The notes beneath the pieces were generated by a model that made no database searches, was not told where the DNA came from, and saw only the letters and a program-made list of their open reading frames with translations. A stretch of 64,000 nucleotides of DNA, taken from positions 2,418,001 to 2,482,000 of the forward strand of contig NZ_CP126247.1 in assembly GCF_030142155.1 (NCBI RefSeq), written 5' to 3'. Numbering within the stretch: position 1 is the stretch's first letter; each line of letters starts with the position of its first letter. The translations under genes were made by a program, and so were the position numbers. Positions 7,994-17,314 of the stretch are shown here, piece by piece. This DNA is from Arthrobacter sp. zg-Y820 (GTDB lineage Bacteria > Actinomycetota > Actinomycetes > Actinomycetales > Micrococcaceae).

Positions 7994-8140
7994 CTAAGCC
8001 GAATGACTGCGGCTGTTTCGATGTTCAAGGAGCAGCCGCGCTCCATTAATAATGAGGGTCTCCACCGAAACTGCCTGATCCTCGGCCAGTTATTCCAATT
8101 CCCGTCCCAGCTTCGGTGGAATCCGCAGTTCAATATTCAT
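7994..8140 (-). pseudogene. Remnant of a small ribbon-helix-helix (antitoxin-like) gene with an in-frame stop
   Basis: From the ATG at 8140 the frame reads MNIELRIPPKLGRELE, a TAA at 8090-8092, then in the same frame LAEDQAVSVETLIINGARLL and a further 12 residues to a TAG at 7994-7996. Joined across the stop, the 48 residues have the layout of a short RHH/Arc-type protein: a beta strand with alternating residues, a helix RELE-LAE, then VSVETLIINGARLLLEH. This is typical of small antitoxins or their orphan relatives. No toxin gene is adjacent. One substitution would restore the frame, so it is either a recent pseudogene or a sequencing error. The 425-base gap between the two SLH genes contains nothing else I recognise except the hairpin at 8217-8260. 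Confidence 0.5.
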
Positions 8141-8216
8141 GCCTTAAATCGTAGAGGCGTCTGTAACACCGCCTGACCGATTCGGCGTTCATTACGCCAC
8201 GCCCGCTGCAGGGCTT

Positions 8217-8260
8217 TTCGACGGCGGTAACGCGCCCGCGGGTGTGTTACCGCCGTCGAA
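8217..8260 (-). terminator. Strong hairpin just after the lysozyme-SLH gene
   Basis: Perfect 15-bp arms, TTCGACGGCGGTAAC (8217-8231) and its complement (8246-8260), end nine bases after the stop of the lysozyme gene. No U-tract follows on the minus strand, so it is terminator-like rather than a textbook intrinsic terminator. Confidence 0.55.
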
Positions 8261-8269
8261 TGTTCCGGA

Positions 8270-9871
8270 TTAGGGGAACTTGGTGTCAAAGCGGTGCAGG
8301 AATGCCGCCATCGCGTCGCGCTTAATGGGCTCGAGCGGACGGAAGGTTCCGTCCGTCCAACCGGTCGAAATTCCCTGGGCTGCGAGCCAACTGATTTCCT
8401 TGTAGTACATATTGCTGACCGGGACATCCTTGAACCGGGAGACCTTCGGCGCCGTGTATTTGGGGCTTCCCGCCAAACGGTACAGGAATGCCGCCATCGC
8501 ATCACGGTTGATGGCGGATCCCGGCTGATAGGTGTTCCCGTTCCACCCGGTGGCCACTCCGCTCGCCGCCAACCAATGGATTTCCTTATAGAACTGGTTG
8601 TTCGTGGCAACATCCCTGAAGCGTGAAACCTTCGGTGCCACATAGGCGGGCTTTTCGGAGACGCGGTACAGGAAGGCAGCCATCGCATCGCGGTTCACAT
8701 TGTCCAGCGGCCGGTAGGTGCCATCCGGGTACCCGGTGGTGATGCCTTTACTCTTCGCCCAGGCAATGTCCTTGGCAAATTCGCTGTTCGCTGCCACGTC
8801 CCGGTACGGCCCCGGGGCCGGAGCGGGAGCCGGGGCGGGCGCCGGTGCCGGAGCCGCGCTGTTGCGGGCGAACGCTGTCAGTCCGGCAGCGTTGCCGTTC
8901 CAGACGTTCGAGTCGCCAACAAATGGTCCCGTGCTGCTGTACTGCCACAAGCTGTAAACGTTCCAGCTCGCAGGAAGCGCACCGGCGCCGACGTGGTTGT
9001 AGCTGGCGATGTGCAGCGGGTTGTCCCGGAAGGCAGCACTGTTGCCGGTGCAGGTCACCCACCAGTCGGTGGTCGTATAGATCATCGGGGCGCGGCCGGT
9101 GCGTGCCTTGACCGTGTTGGAGAAGTCCCGGATCCAGTTGACCATCTGGCTGGCGCTCATGTTGAAGCAGGTGTTGCCCAGGGACGCGTACGGGTTGTAC
9201 TCGATGTCCAAGAGCGGCGGAAGCGTCATTCCGTCGGCGGACCAGCCGCCGCCGTTGTCCACGAAGTAGTTCGCCTGCACCGCACCGGAAGAGACGTTGG
9301 GCAGGGCGAAGTGGTAAGCGCCCCGAACCATGCCCGTACCGTAGGCCCCGCTGTACTGCTGGTTGAAGTTCGGGTTCTTGTACGTGGTTCCCTCGGTGGC
9401 CTTGGCGTAGGCAAACCGTGATCCCTGTGCCCAGGCGTGGTTCCAATCGACATTTCCCTGGTGGCTGGACACGTCCATGCCCTGGATGCCCGCCGGCCGC
9501 CAGTTTCCCGCCATCGGGTCCGCTGCCGCCTCCGGAGAAGCATCGGGTTCCGCGGCAGCGGTTTCTCCGCCCTCGGGCACAGACTGGGCGTCGGGCGCAA
9601 CCGTTTCACCCGTCGCGGGAAGCGTGCCGGCTTCGCCAGGCGCCGGTACTTGCGCATCGCCGGAGGCATTGAGCCGGTGCAGGCCCTGCCCCATCGACGC
9701 ACCGCCCTCGCCGATGATCCGGGCCTGTTCAGCCTCGCTGATGCCGTCGGTGAGATTGTCGGTTCCCGTGGCGGGGACAGCGGCCTGTGCCGGACCTGCC
9801 AGACAGGTGATAGACAGCAAAGCTGCCAGCGCTACTGATGTGAGACCAGTGGAAAGCGTCGTGGTTTTCAT
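8270..9871 (-). CDS. Secreted GH25 lysozyme (muramidase) with three SLH repeats
   Basis: The 533-residue protein starts at the ATG at 9871 (AGGAA five bases upstream). Residues 1-31 form a signal peptide ending AQA. An Ala/Pro/Glu-rich spacer follows. A glycoside hydrolase 25 domain spans about 128-325: GMDVSSHQG carries the first Asp, FAYAKATEGTTY the conserved segment, and PPLLDIEYNP the catalytic Asp-x-Glu pair. An (Ala-Pro)n linker leads to three SLH repeats (about 353-533; YRDVAANSEF, FRDVATNNQFYKEI, FKDVPVSNMYYKEI). GH25 enzymes cleave the MurNAc-GlcNAc bond of peptidoglycan. The SLH block should keep the enzyme on the producer's own envelope, suggesting wall remodelling. The 5' leader is predicted to be structured. 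Confidence 0.95.
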   Translation of the reverse strand: MKTTTLSTGLTSVALAALLSITCLAGPAQAAVPATGTDNLTDGISEAEQARIIGEGGASMGQGLHRLNASGDAQVPAPGEAGTLPATGETVAPDAQSVPEGGETAAAEPDASPEAAADPMAGNWRPAGIQGMDVSSHQGNVDWNHAWAQGSRFAYAKATEGTTYKNPNFNQQYSGAYGTGMVRGAYHFALPNVSSGAVQANYFVDNGGGWSADGMTLPPLLDIEYNPYASLGNTCFNMSASQMVNWIRDFSNTVKARTGRAPMIYTTTDWWVTCTGNSAAFRDNPLHIASYNHVGAGALPASWNVYSLWQYSSTGPFVGDSNVWNGNAAGLTAFARNSAAPAPAPAPAPAPAPGPYRDVAANSEFAKDIAWAKSKGITTGYPDGTYRPLDNVNRDAMAAFLYRVSEKPAYVAPKVSRFRDVATNNQFYKEIHWLAASGVATGWNGNTYQPGSAINRDAMAAFLYRLAGSPKYTAPKVSRFKDVPVSNMYYKEISWLAAQGISTGWTDGTFRPLEPIKRDAMAAFLHRFDTKFP

Positions 9872-9896
9872 ATATTCCTGGATGACGTCGTGGATT

Positions 9897-9976
9897 CCTG
9901 CGTTTCCGCAGGATGTTAGGAGCCCCATTGGCTTTTCGCACTGCTTTATGCGGGACGAACGGCTTCGGGACCTAAC
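9897..9976 (-). promoter_or_regulatory. Candidate structured RNA leader of the lysozyme-SLH gene
   Basis: On the minus strand GTTAGG (9971-9976) can pair with CCTAAC (9915-9920), closing about 50 bases that hold smaller stems (GCA/TGC and AGCC/GGCT). Immediately 3' is CCTGCG-GAAA-CGCAGG (9897-9912), a GNRA-capped hairpin ending about 15 bases before the AGGAA ribosome-binding site. It matches no riboswitch class I can name. Confidence 0.4.
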
Positions 9977-10277
9977 GGCGAACACGGAATAGAGGGTTCC
10001 GTGCGCTTCTTACACCGTAAGCCACTACATTTCAGAGCATCAGCCCGGCCAGCCAACTCGAGTATTTTGCAGGTAAATCGTTATATACCCGTTTTAGCTG
10101 ACGCCGGGTCCAAATGCAATGAAAAGCAAGCATAAATTTGCACCTGCGGCTTGCAAGGATCCGCAATGTCCCGTAGTTGCAGGAGCGCAGCAGCCGGAAT
10201 CCCCCAGACTCTGTACAAGAACAGACGCCGTTGTTTGGATGGCGGACGTTGTGGCTTTGCGGGTCCTCACATTGGGA

Positions 10278-10324
10278 ATCCGAACATTCTGGATCCGGAC
10301 ATTCTGGAGATCCGAACATTCTGG
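10278..10324. repeat. Three 15-bp direct repeats upstream of an SDR gene
   Basis: ATCCGAACATTCTGG occurs at 10278-10292 and 10310-10324, with a one-mismatch copy (ATCCGGACATTCTGG) at 10293-10307. Start-to-start distances are 15 and 17 bases. A decayed fourth copy follows. Confidence 0.85.
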
Positions 10325-10510
10325 ATCCACTGTGGATATCGGCCCGGTCAGTAATCCCGTTCCCAGAGACGAGGATGACTGCGTGCTCAGTATGCTTGCC
10401 GGATGCGCGCGGACCTTCGGCGCCAGTGGTCTGCCCGCTAATGACGCAGCCGACTATTCTGGGGAGATACCGGGTCATTCTTGCCCGGATCCCTTGGAAA
10501 TTGGAGCGTC

Positions 10511-11344
10511 ATGGCAACTGAAGTATTGGTAATTATCGGTATGGGCGGAATGGGCCAGGCGGTCCTTCGCCGGTCGGGTGCGGGCCGCAAGGTGCTGCTG
10601 GCCGACTTCAACGAGTCGCTCCTGGAAACCACGGTCGCAACCGCACTGGGTGACGGGTACGACGTCGTGTCCCAGGCCGTCGATGTCTCCTCCCGCGATT
10701 CGGTGGCGGCATTGGCTGCCACCGCCGCGGAACTGGGACATGTGACCCAGGTGGTGCACACCGCCGGCGTTTCCCCGGTGCAGGCTCCGGTGCAGGCGAT
10801 CTGGAACGTCGACCTGATCGGCACCGCTCTGGTGCTGGAGGAATTCGAGAAGGTCATTGCCCCGGGTGGTGCCGGAGTCTTCATTTCCAGCATGTCCGCC
10901 TACATGTCGGGCGGCCGCATTCCCGCCGATGTCCTCGCCAGCCTGGCCACCGTTCCGGTGGATGATCTGCACCTGATTCCGTTCGTTGCCGGGATCGACA
11001 ACCCGGGTTACGCCTATCTCGTGGCCAAGCGCGCCAACCAGCTTCGTGTCCAGTCCGCCAGCCTGCGCTGGGGCGCCCGCGGTGCCCGCGTGAACAGCAT
11101 CAGCCCCGGCGTGATCTCCACGCCGATGGGACAGCAGGAGCTCGCCGGTGAATCCGGCGCACACATGCGCGGCATGATCGAAGGATCCGGCACCGGCCGG
11201 GTGGGCACCCCAGGTGACATCGCCAATGCCGCGGCGTTCCTGCTCGGGCACGATGCCAGCTTCATCACCGGCGTGGACCTGCTGGTCGACGGCGGCGCTG
11301 TGGCAGGCGTGGACACCAACCAGCGGAGCCGCGTTGCCGACTAA
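10511..11344 (+). CDS. Short-chain dehydrogenase/reductase (classical SDR)
   Basis: The 277-residue product starts at the ATG at 10511 with TTGGAG upstream. A Rossmann motif reads VLVIIGMGGMGQAV, a variant with Gly-Met-Gly-Gly-Met-Gly instead of the usual TGxxxGxG. Asp in LLADFN after beta-2 suggests NAD preference. Catalytic Ser is in VFISSMSAYMS and the Tyr-x-x-x-Lys pair in GYAYLVAKRANQ, with INSISPG-like NSISPGVISTPM following. The C-terminal LLGHDASFITGVDLLVDGG is the standard family end. The insertion between the Ser and the Tyr block is longer than usual (about 40 residues). Substrate unknown; the gene stands alone. Confidence 0.9.
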   Translation: MATEVLVIIGMGGMGQAVLRRSGAGRKVLLADFNESLLETTVATALGDGYDVVSQAVDVSSRDSVAALAATAAELGHVTQVVHTAGVSPVQAPVQAIWNVDLIGTALVLEEFEKVIAPGGAGVFISSMSAYMSGGRIPADVLASLATVPVDDLHLIPFVAGIDNPGYAYLVAKRANQLRVQSASLRWGARGARVNSISPGVISTPMGQQELAGESGAHMRGMIEGSGTGRVGTPGDIANAAAFLLGHDASFITGVDLLVDGGAVAGVDTNQRSRVAD

Positions 11345-11439
11345 CTGACCCGGTGGCGGCGCAGCGGCGGGCTAAGCCCCGGCCGCTGCTCCGCCTCCGC
11401 TGCGGCCGCCCGCCGTCGTCGTCGTGTTAGCGTCCTCCC

Positions 11440-11817
11440 ATGACCCAGCCCATGCCCGCCGAAAACACCTTTGACCATCTGCGGGACCTGGACGGCGAGC
11501 ATGTGGGCTACATCCATATGACGGCCGACGGCGGGTTCGTGCCGTTTGATCTGCTGCACCGCCGGCGGGCCGAACCCACGGAGCTGGATCTGGCCGAAAG
11601 CCTGCTGGACGGGCTGCGGATGTTTGTCGAGACCTGGTGGCTGGACATCGATGGACAGCAGGTTCAGGTGCTCATCCAGGAAGTGCGCCGGGACCGGGTG
11701 CTCGTGGCGCCGGCAGTAGCCGGGGCGATCGCTAAATCCGCGGACATGACCCTGGCGATCGAGATCCCGCTGCCGACCGACCGGTTGCATCAGGGATCAT
11801 CGCCGCCGGTCCCGTAA
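11440..11817 (+). CDS. Hypothetical protein, 125 residues
   Basis: An unrecognised acidic cytoplasmic protein: MTQPMPAENTFDHLRDLDGE, then VGYIHMTADGGFVPFDLLHR, a helix ELDLAESLLDGLRMFVE and a C-terminal strand-rich part. There is no Shine-Dalgarno sequence, and TAGCGT ends six bases before the ATG, so a leaderless transcript is likely. It has good codon usage. The gene downstream starts 111 bases later on the same strand. Confidence 0.65.
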   Translation: MTQPMPAENTFDHLRDLDGEHVGYIHMTADGGFVPFDLLHRRRAEPTELDLAESLLDGLRMFVETWWLDIDGQQVQVLIQEVRRDRVLVAPAVAGAIAKSADMTLAIEIPLPTDRLHQGSSPPVP

Positions 11818-11928
11818 GTGCAGAAATACCAAACCTTGCGGGCTGTCATTGCCGGGGGCGTCGGCGATGTGGTCGAATCGGGGCAGTGCACTGCGCTTTC
11901 TGCCCGCCCCGGGAGGGGGCTCCAATGA

Positions 11929-12492
11929 ATGGAGACAGCCGTGGACCCGAGCCCGTATTTGGTCCTCCTGCGCGGCATCAACGTCGGCGGTAGGAACAAG
12001 GTCCCGATGAAGGCGTTGAAGGGGCATCTCGAGGACTTGGGCTACGAACAGGTGTCCACCTACATTGCCAGTGGCAACGTGCTGCTCACTTCGGCCGATA
12101 CTCCCGAGGTGCTCGGGCCCCGGATCGAAGCGGCCCTCATCGACAACTTCGCCCTCGACGACGAGCTCATCAAGGTTCTGGTCCTCAGTCCCGGGCAGCT
12201 GCGGGCCGTCGTTGAGCAGAAACCCGAGGGGTTCGGTGAGCAGCCAACCAGATACCACTCCGACGCCATCTTCCTGATGGGCATCGATGCCGGAGAGGCC
12301 ATGACCGCCTTCAACCCGCGGGAAGGCGTCGACGCCGTCTGGCCCGGTGACGGCGTCATCTATTCCCAGCGTCTGAGCGCCGAGCGGACCAAGAGCAGAC
12401 TCAGTGCCATCACGGCTTCCCCCTTCTACAAGTCGATGACCATCCGCAGCTGGAACACCACGACGAAACTGCGGGGCATGCTTCCGGAGTAA
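11929..12492 (+). CDS. DUF1697 family protein
   Basis: The 187-residue protein has the DUF1697 hallmarks: YLVLLRGINVGGRNKVPM at the N-terminus, LEDLGYEQVSTYIASGNVLL, and the C-terminal block YSQRLSAERTKSRLSAI followed by SMTIRSWNTTTKL. The family is widespread as a stand-alone cytoplasmic protein of unknown function. GGGAGG lies upstream of the ATG at 11929. A GTG at 11941 with its own GGAG is an alternative start, differing by four residues. Confidence 0.88.
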   Translation: METAVDPSPYLVLLRGINVGGRNKVPMKALKGHLEDLGYEQVSTYIASGNVLLTSADTPEVLGPRIEAALIDNFALDDELIKVLVLSPGQLRAVVEQKPEGFGEQPTRYHSDAIFLMGIDAGEAMTAFNPREGVDAVWPGDGVIYSQRLSAERTKSRLSAITASPFYKSMTIRSWNTTTKLRGMLPE

Positions 12493-12522
12493 CCGGCTGC
12501 GGCAAGTGTGGGAAGTGTCTTT

Positions 12523-13065
12523 CTAGGAATGCCCGTTTCCGGCAAACTGACCCTTGAGACGCTTGTTTTCCGCGATCCGCTCCCGAAGGCCCGCAACAAC
12601 CTTGGCCAGGAAATCGTCTACATCGGCCTGCGAATAGCCTTCGCGGAGTCTTGTTGCAGTGAACTTCTGGCTCGTTAGTTGTTCAGGAGTAATAATCGGG
12701 TCGCCAACAGAAACGGGTCCGCGCCGAGGATTGGCCCTGGTAAGCCCGAGACTCTCGTTTTCTTCCTGAAGTCGCCGGAGTTCTTGAACTACCCGGTCAA
12801 GCAGATCATCAACCTGATCCTGGTCGTAGCCTTCCTTGAATTTGGTAGGCCTGAACCGCGTGAGAACAACCTCTTCAGCGGTGATGGTCCACTTTTTGGC
12901 GGACTCGGCGGTCGTGCCCTCCTCGCCGGCCGCCCTCTTGGGCTTGAAGGCTTTGATCAGCACGAAGACCAACAGGGCCACTGCAATAAAAGATATCCAC
13001 AGAGTCACATAACCGCCGTTTTCGGTGCCGCCGTCAGCCAAGAGTGACAGTCTTTCGAAAACCAT
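12523..13065 (-). CDS. Single-pass membrane protein with two DivIVA-type domains
   Basis: The 180-residue product has a short N-terminus, one transmembrane segment (about residues 20-40, YVTLWISFIAVALLVFVLIK), a basic linker, then two copies of the short DivIVA/Wag31-like motif: RFRPTKFKEGYDQDQVDDLL followed by a coiled-coil helix, and KFTATRLREGYSQADVDDFL near the C-terminus. These motifs in Wag31 relatives mediate polar membrane association and oligomerisation. Membrane-anchored versions are common in Actinobacteria and of unclear role. The ATG at 13065 gives the usual short extracellular tail; a start at 13116 would add 17 unlikely residues. Confidence 0.8.
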   Translation of the reverse strand: MVFERLSLLADGGTENGGYVTLWISFIAVALLVFVLIKAFKPKRAAGEEGTTAESAKKWTITAEEVVLTRFRPTKFKEGYDQDQVDDLLDRVVQELRRLQEENESLGLTRANPRRGPVSVGDPIITPEQLTSQKFTATRLREGYSQADVDDFLAKVVAGLRERIAENKRLKGQFAGNGHS

Positions 13066-13269
13066 GGATTGTCCAACTTTCGTAAGTGCCTGAATGCTTC
13101 GAAGTGTTCGGTGCAAGAGCTGAAGCGGTGGTTACTGCTTTCAGGGATCTCAATGTAGCTCAACACCCGCACCGGTTGCGGGATCCGGCGGGTCCTCCCC
13201 CACGAGCCCATCCACCGACTCCGGTCCAGGGAACCCCGCAGGGTTTCGTTTCCTGCCTTAAATGCGGCT

Positions 13270-13305
13270 GCCGCCGCCACGGACCCGAAGGCCCGCGACG
13301 GCGGC
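13270..13305 (-). terminator. Hairpin after nrdF
   Basis: GCCGCCG/CGGCGGC-based stem with a TTCG loop on the minus strand, 24 bases after the nrdF stop. There is no clear U-tract. Confidence 0.45.
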
Positions 13306-13329
13306 AAAAGCAGAAAACTCAGCGGGAAG

Positions 13330-14337
<1,008 letters not shown>

Positions 14338-14363
14338 TTATGCAGAAATGACATATTGAAACG

Positions 14364-16502
14364 TCACAACATGCAGCTGACGCAACCTTCCACCTCAGTG
14401 CCCTCGAGCGCGAGCTGGCGCAGGCGGATGTAGTAGATGGTCTTGATGCCCTTGCGCCATGCGTAGATCTGCGCCCGGTTGATGTCGCGCGTGGTGGCGG
14501 TGTCCTTGAAGAACAGCGTCAGGGACAGGCCCTGGTCCACGTGCTGGGTGGCAGCGGCGTAGGTGTCGATGATCTTCTCGTAGCCGATTTCGTAGGCATC
14601 CTTGTAGTACTCAAGGTTGTCGTTCGTCAGGTACGGCGCCGGGTAGTACACGCGGCCGAGCTTGCCTTCCTTGCGGATCTCGATCTTCGCGGCCACCGGG
14701 TGAATCGAGGAGGTGGAGTTGTTGATGTAGGAGATCGAGCCGGTCGGCGGCACAGCCTGCAGGTTCTGGTTGTAGATGCCGTGCTCCATGACGGAAGCCT
14801 TCAGCGCCGCCCAGTCAGCCTGGGTGGGGATGTGGATGCCGTCGAACAGCTCGCGGACGCGCTGCGTCTGGGGAACCCATTCCTGATTGACGTACTTGTC
14901 GAAGAACTCTCCGGTGGCGTACTTGGACCGGTCGAAGCCGGCGAACCTGCGGCCGGTTTCAATCGAGAGCAGGTTCGACGCACGCACTGCGTGGTAGACC
15001 ACCGAATAGAAGTAGATGTTCGTGAAGTCGATGCCTTCTTCGGAGCCGTAGTGCACCCGCTCCCGCGCCAGGTAGCCGTGCAGGTTCATCTGGCCCAGGC
15101 CGATGGCGTGCGAAGCGTCATTGCCCTTGGCGATGGAGGGTACGGAACCGATGTGGCTCATGTCCGACACCGCGGTCAGCGCGCGGATCGAGGTCTCGAT
15201 GGTCCGGCCGAAGTCCGGGGAGTCCATCGTCTTGGCGATGTTCAGCGAACCCAGGTTGCAGGAGATGTCCTTGCCGGTTTCGGCGTAGGAGAGGTCATCG
15301 TTGTACGTGGTGGGCTCGGAGACCTGAAGGATCTCGGAGCACAGGTTGGACATGATGATCTTGCCCTCGATCGGGTTTTCCCGGTTCACCGTGTCCTCGA
15401 ACATGATGTACGGGTAGCCGGACTCGAACTGGATCTCGGCGAGGGTCTGGAAGAACTCGCGGGCCTTGATCTTGGTCTTCTTGATCCGCGCGTCGTCCAC
15501 CATCTCGTAGTACTTCTCGGTGACCGAGATGTCGGAGAACGGCATGCCGTAGACCTTTTCGACGTCGTACGGGGAGAACAGGTACATGTCCTCGTCGCGC
15601 TTGGCCAGTTCAAAGGTGATGTCGGGAACGACGACGCCGAGGGAGAGGGTCTTGATGCGGATCTTCTCGTCGGCGTTTTCGCGCTTGGTGTCCAGGAACC
15701 GGTTGATGTCCGGGTGGTGGGCGTGCAGGTACACGGCACCGGCACCCTGGCGGGCACCGAGCTGGTTGGCGTAGGAGAAGGAATCCTCAAGAAGCTTCAT
15801 CACCGGGATGACGCCGGAGGACTGGTTCTCGATCTGCTTGATCGGCGCGCCGACCTCGCGGATGTTCGTCAGCGCGAAGGCAACGCCGCCGCCGCGCTTG
15901 GACAGCTGCAGCGCGGAGTTGATGGAACGGCCGATCGACTCCATGTTGTCTTCGATGCGCAGCAGGAAGCAGGAAACGAGCTCGCCGCGCTGGGCCTTGC
16001 CGGCATTCAGGAAGGTGGGGGTGGCCGGCTGGAAGCGGCCGCCGATGATTTCATCCACCATCTGCATGGCCAGCTTCTCGTCGCCGCGGGCCAGGTGCAG
16101 GGCAACCATGCACACACGGTCTTCGTAGCGCTCCAGGTACCGCTTGCCGTCAAAGGTCTTCAGCGTGTACGAGGTGTAGAACTTGAACGCACCGAGGAAG
16201 GTCTCGAAGCGGAACTTCTTCTTGTAGGCGCGCTGGTACAGCTCGCGGATGAAGTCCATGGAGTACTGGTCGAGTGTTTCACTCTCGTAGTACTCGTTCT
16301 TGACGAGGTATTCCAGCTTCTCTTCCAGGTCATGGAAGAACACGGTGTTGTTGTTGACGTGCTGGAGGAAGTACTGGCGCGCAGCAGCGCGGTCGGCGTC
16401 GAACTGGATCTCTCCGTTCTTGCCGTACAGGTTCAGCATGGCGTTGAGCTCGTGGTAGCCCAGGTCCTTGTAGGCCTCCGGCAGCTCCTTGGAGTCCGTC
16501 AT
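14364..16502 (-). CDS. nrdE: Class Ib ribonucleotide reductase, alpha subunit
   Basis: The 712-residue catalytic subunit reduces ribonucleoside diphosphates. Active-site cysteines are visible: [14 protein letters not shown] and [10 protein letters not shown] (the redox pair region), SNLCSEI (thiyl-radical Cys), and the C-terminal pair CVSCML that exchanges electrons with NrdH. The radical-transfer tyrosines are in the C-terminal third ([11 protein letters not shown]). The ATG at 16502 overlaps the nrdI stop as ATGA. A TTG at 16529 with GGAAGAG upstream is an alternative, adding nine residues. The N-terminus lacks the ATP-cone of NrdA, as expected for class Ib. Confidence 0.97.
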   Translation of the reverse strand: MTDSKELPEAYKDLGYHELNAMLNLYGKNGEIQFDADRAAARQYFLQHVNNNTVFFHDLEEKLEYLVKNEYYESETLDQYSMDFIRELYQRAYKKKFRFETFLGAFKFYTSYTLKTFDGKRYLERYEDRVCMVALHLARGDEKLAMQMVDEIIGGRFQPATPTFLNAGKAQRGELVSCFLLRIEDNMESIGRSINSALQLSKRGGGVAFALTNIREVGAPIKQIENQSSGVIPVMKLLEDSFSYANQLGARQGAGAVYLHAHHPDINRFLDTKRENADEKIRIKTLSLGVVVPDITFELAKRDEDMYLFSPYDVEKVYGMPFSDISVTEKYYEMVDDARIKKTKIKAREFFQTLAEIQFESGYPYIMFEDTVNRENPIEGKIIMSNLCSEILQVSEPTTYNDDLSYAETGKDISCNLGSLNIAKTMDSPDFGRTIETSIRALTAVSDMSHIGSVPSIAKGNDASHAIGLGQMNLHGYLARERVHYGSEEGIDFTNIYFYSVVYHAVRASNLLSIETGRRFAGFDRSKYATGEFFDKYVNQEWVPQTQRVRELFDGIHIPTQADWAALKASVMEHGIYNQNLQAVPPTGSISYINNSTSSIHPVAAKIEIRKEGKLGRVYYPAPYLTNDNLEYYKDAYEIGYEKIIDTYAAATQHVDQGLSLTLFFKDTATTRDINRAQIYAWRKGIKTIYYIRLRQLALEGTEVEGCVSCML

Positions 16503-17008
16503 GCCGGCTTCTGCGACTGATGCGTCCAAAACTCTTCCAATCCTTTGTTAACTTTGGCGACGTCGTCGGACGTGCCCATGAGTTCAAATCTGTATAAAAC
16601 GGGGACTTTGCATTTCACGGCGATGATGTCTGCCGCGAGGCAGTAGGAGTCCCCGAAGTTGGTGTTGCCGGCGCCGATCACTCCCCGGAGCAGGGAACGG
16701 TTGTGCTCGATGTTCAGGAACTTGATGACCTGTTTGGGGACGGCGCCGCGTGCTGCCGCGCCGGGCTGTTCCGCGGTCCCGCCGTAAGTGGGCAGCAACA
16801 GTACGTACGGACGCTGGGCCAGCAGTGTGGGTTCGGAGGTATGCAGCGGGATCTTTCCCGCCGGCGTGTCCAGTTTTTCGACAAACCGGCCGGTGTACCC
16901 CGATGCCGATGAAAAGAAAATCAGGGGCGCGTCGGTGACGGGCTGCGCGTCTGCTGCGGATTCCGGATCCGGGGTTATCCCGGAGCGGTGTGCTATCCCC
17001 AGTGTCAT
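16499..17008 (-). CDS. nrdI: Flavodoxin-like NrdI protein of the class Ib reductase
   Basis: The 169-residue NrdI is the flavodoxin-like partner that supplies oxidant for building the Mn-tyrosyl cofactor of NrdF. FMN-binding elements are [16 protein letters not shown] (first phosphate loop), [14 protein letters not shown] and [17 protein letters not shown], then [10 protein letters not shown]. The N-terminus has about 28 extra residues before the flavodoxin fold, probably disordered. AGGAA lies upstream of the ATG at 17008. It overlaps nrdE by four bases and follows nrdH by 60. Confidence 0.95.
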   Translation of the reverse strand: MTLGIAHRSGITPDPESAADAQPVTDAPLIFFSSASGYTGRFVEKLDTPAGKIPLHTSEPTLLAQRPYVLLLPTYGGTAEQPGAAARGAVPKQVIKFLNIEHNRSLLRGVIGAGNTNFGDSYCLAADIIAVKCKVPVLYRFELMGTSDDVAKVNKGLEEFWTHQSQKPA

Positions 17009-17068
17009 GGTTCCTGCGCTCCTGACGGTGCGGTATTACGGGTGTGGTGCGGTGCTGCGGAAACCTGT

Positions 17069-17314
17069 TTAGGCGACCGAGGACACCGAAGCCTGCGCAA
17101 GCGCGTCGATCTTGTCCGGGCGGAAACCGGACCAGGAATCCTGCTCGGTGACGACGACGGGAGCCTGCATGTAACCCAGCGCGCGGACCCGTTCCAGGGC
17201 CTCTGCATCCTGGGACATATCCACGATCTGGTACGTGATGCCCTTCTTGTCCAGCGCCCGGTAAGTAGCGTTGCACTGAACGCAGGAGGGTTTGGTGTAA
17301 ACCGTAACGGTCAT
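17069..17314 (-). CDS. nrdH: Glutaredoxin-like NrdH redoxin
   Basis: The 81-residue thioredoxin-fold protein MTVTVYTKPSCVQCNATYRA, with active site CVQC, has the FRPDKI segment and GYMQAPVVV (cis-Pro) of NrdH. It hands electrons from thioredoxin reductase to NrdE. The ATG at 17314 has GGGGAGA seven bases upstream. It is the first gene of the operon, with an NrdR-like box in the promoter region. Confidence 0.96.
   Translation of the reverse strand: MTVTVYTKPSCVQCNATYRALDKKGITYQIVDMSQDAEALERVRALGYMQAPVVVTEQDSWSGFRPDKIDALAQASVSSVA

Larger units (their letters stand above)
9872..10510. other. Long intergenic region (639 bases): structured leader and short direct repeats, no gene seen
   Basis: 9872-9980 is the leader of the lysozyme gene with predicted hairpins. 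9990-10260 is noticeably less G+C-rich than the rest of the window. 10278-10324 carries three 15-base direct repeats. Open frames across 10032-10530 on both strands lack ribosome-binding sites, composition and similarity expected of genes, so none is called. Confidence 0.6.

Noticed and set aside
9872..9990. c-di-AMP (ydaO) riboswitch before the lysozyme gene
   Set aside because: Position and target gene fit, but the conserved segments of that class are not visible; kept only as an unassigned structured leader.
10278..10324. CRISPR array
   Set aside because: Units are 15 bases with essentially no spacers and no cas genes; not a CRISPR array.
10032..10532. Open frames of 137-148 codons on both strands between the lysozyme and SDR genes
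   Set aside because: They mirror each other, include the direct-repeat cluster, lack ribosome-binding sites and show no protein-like composition.
14541..16520. A 659-codon frame on the plus strand opposite nrdE
   Set aside because: Antisense shadow of a G+C-rich gene; nrdE on the other strand has full family motifs.
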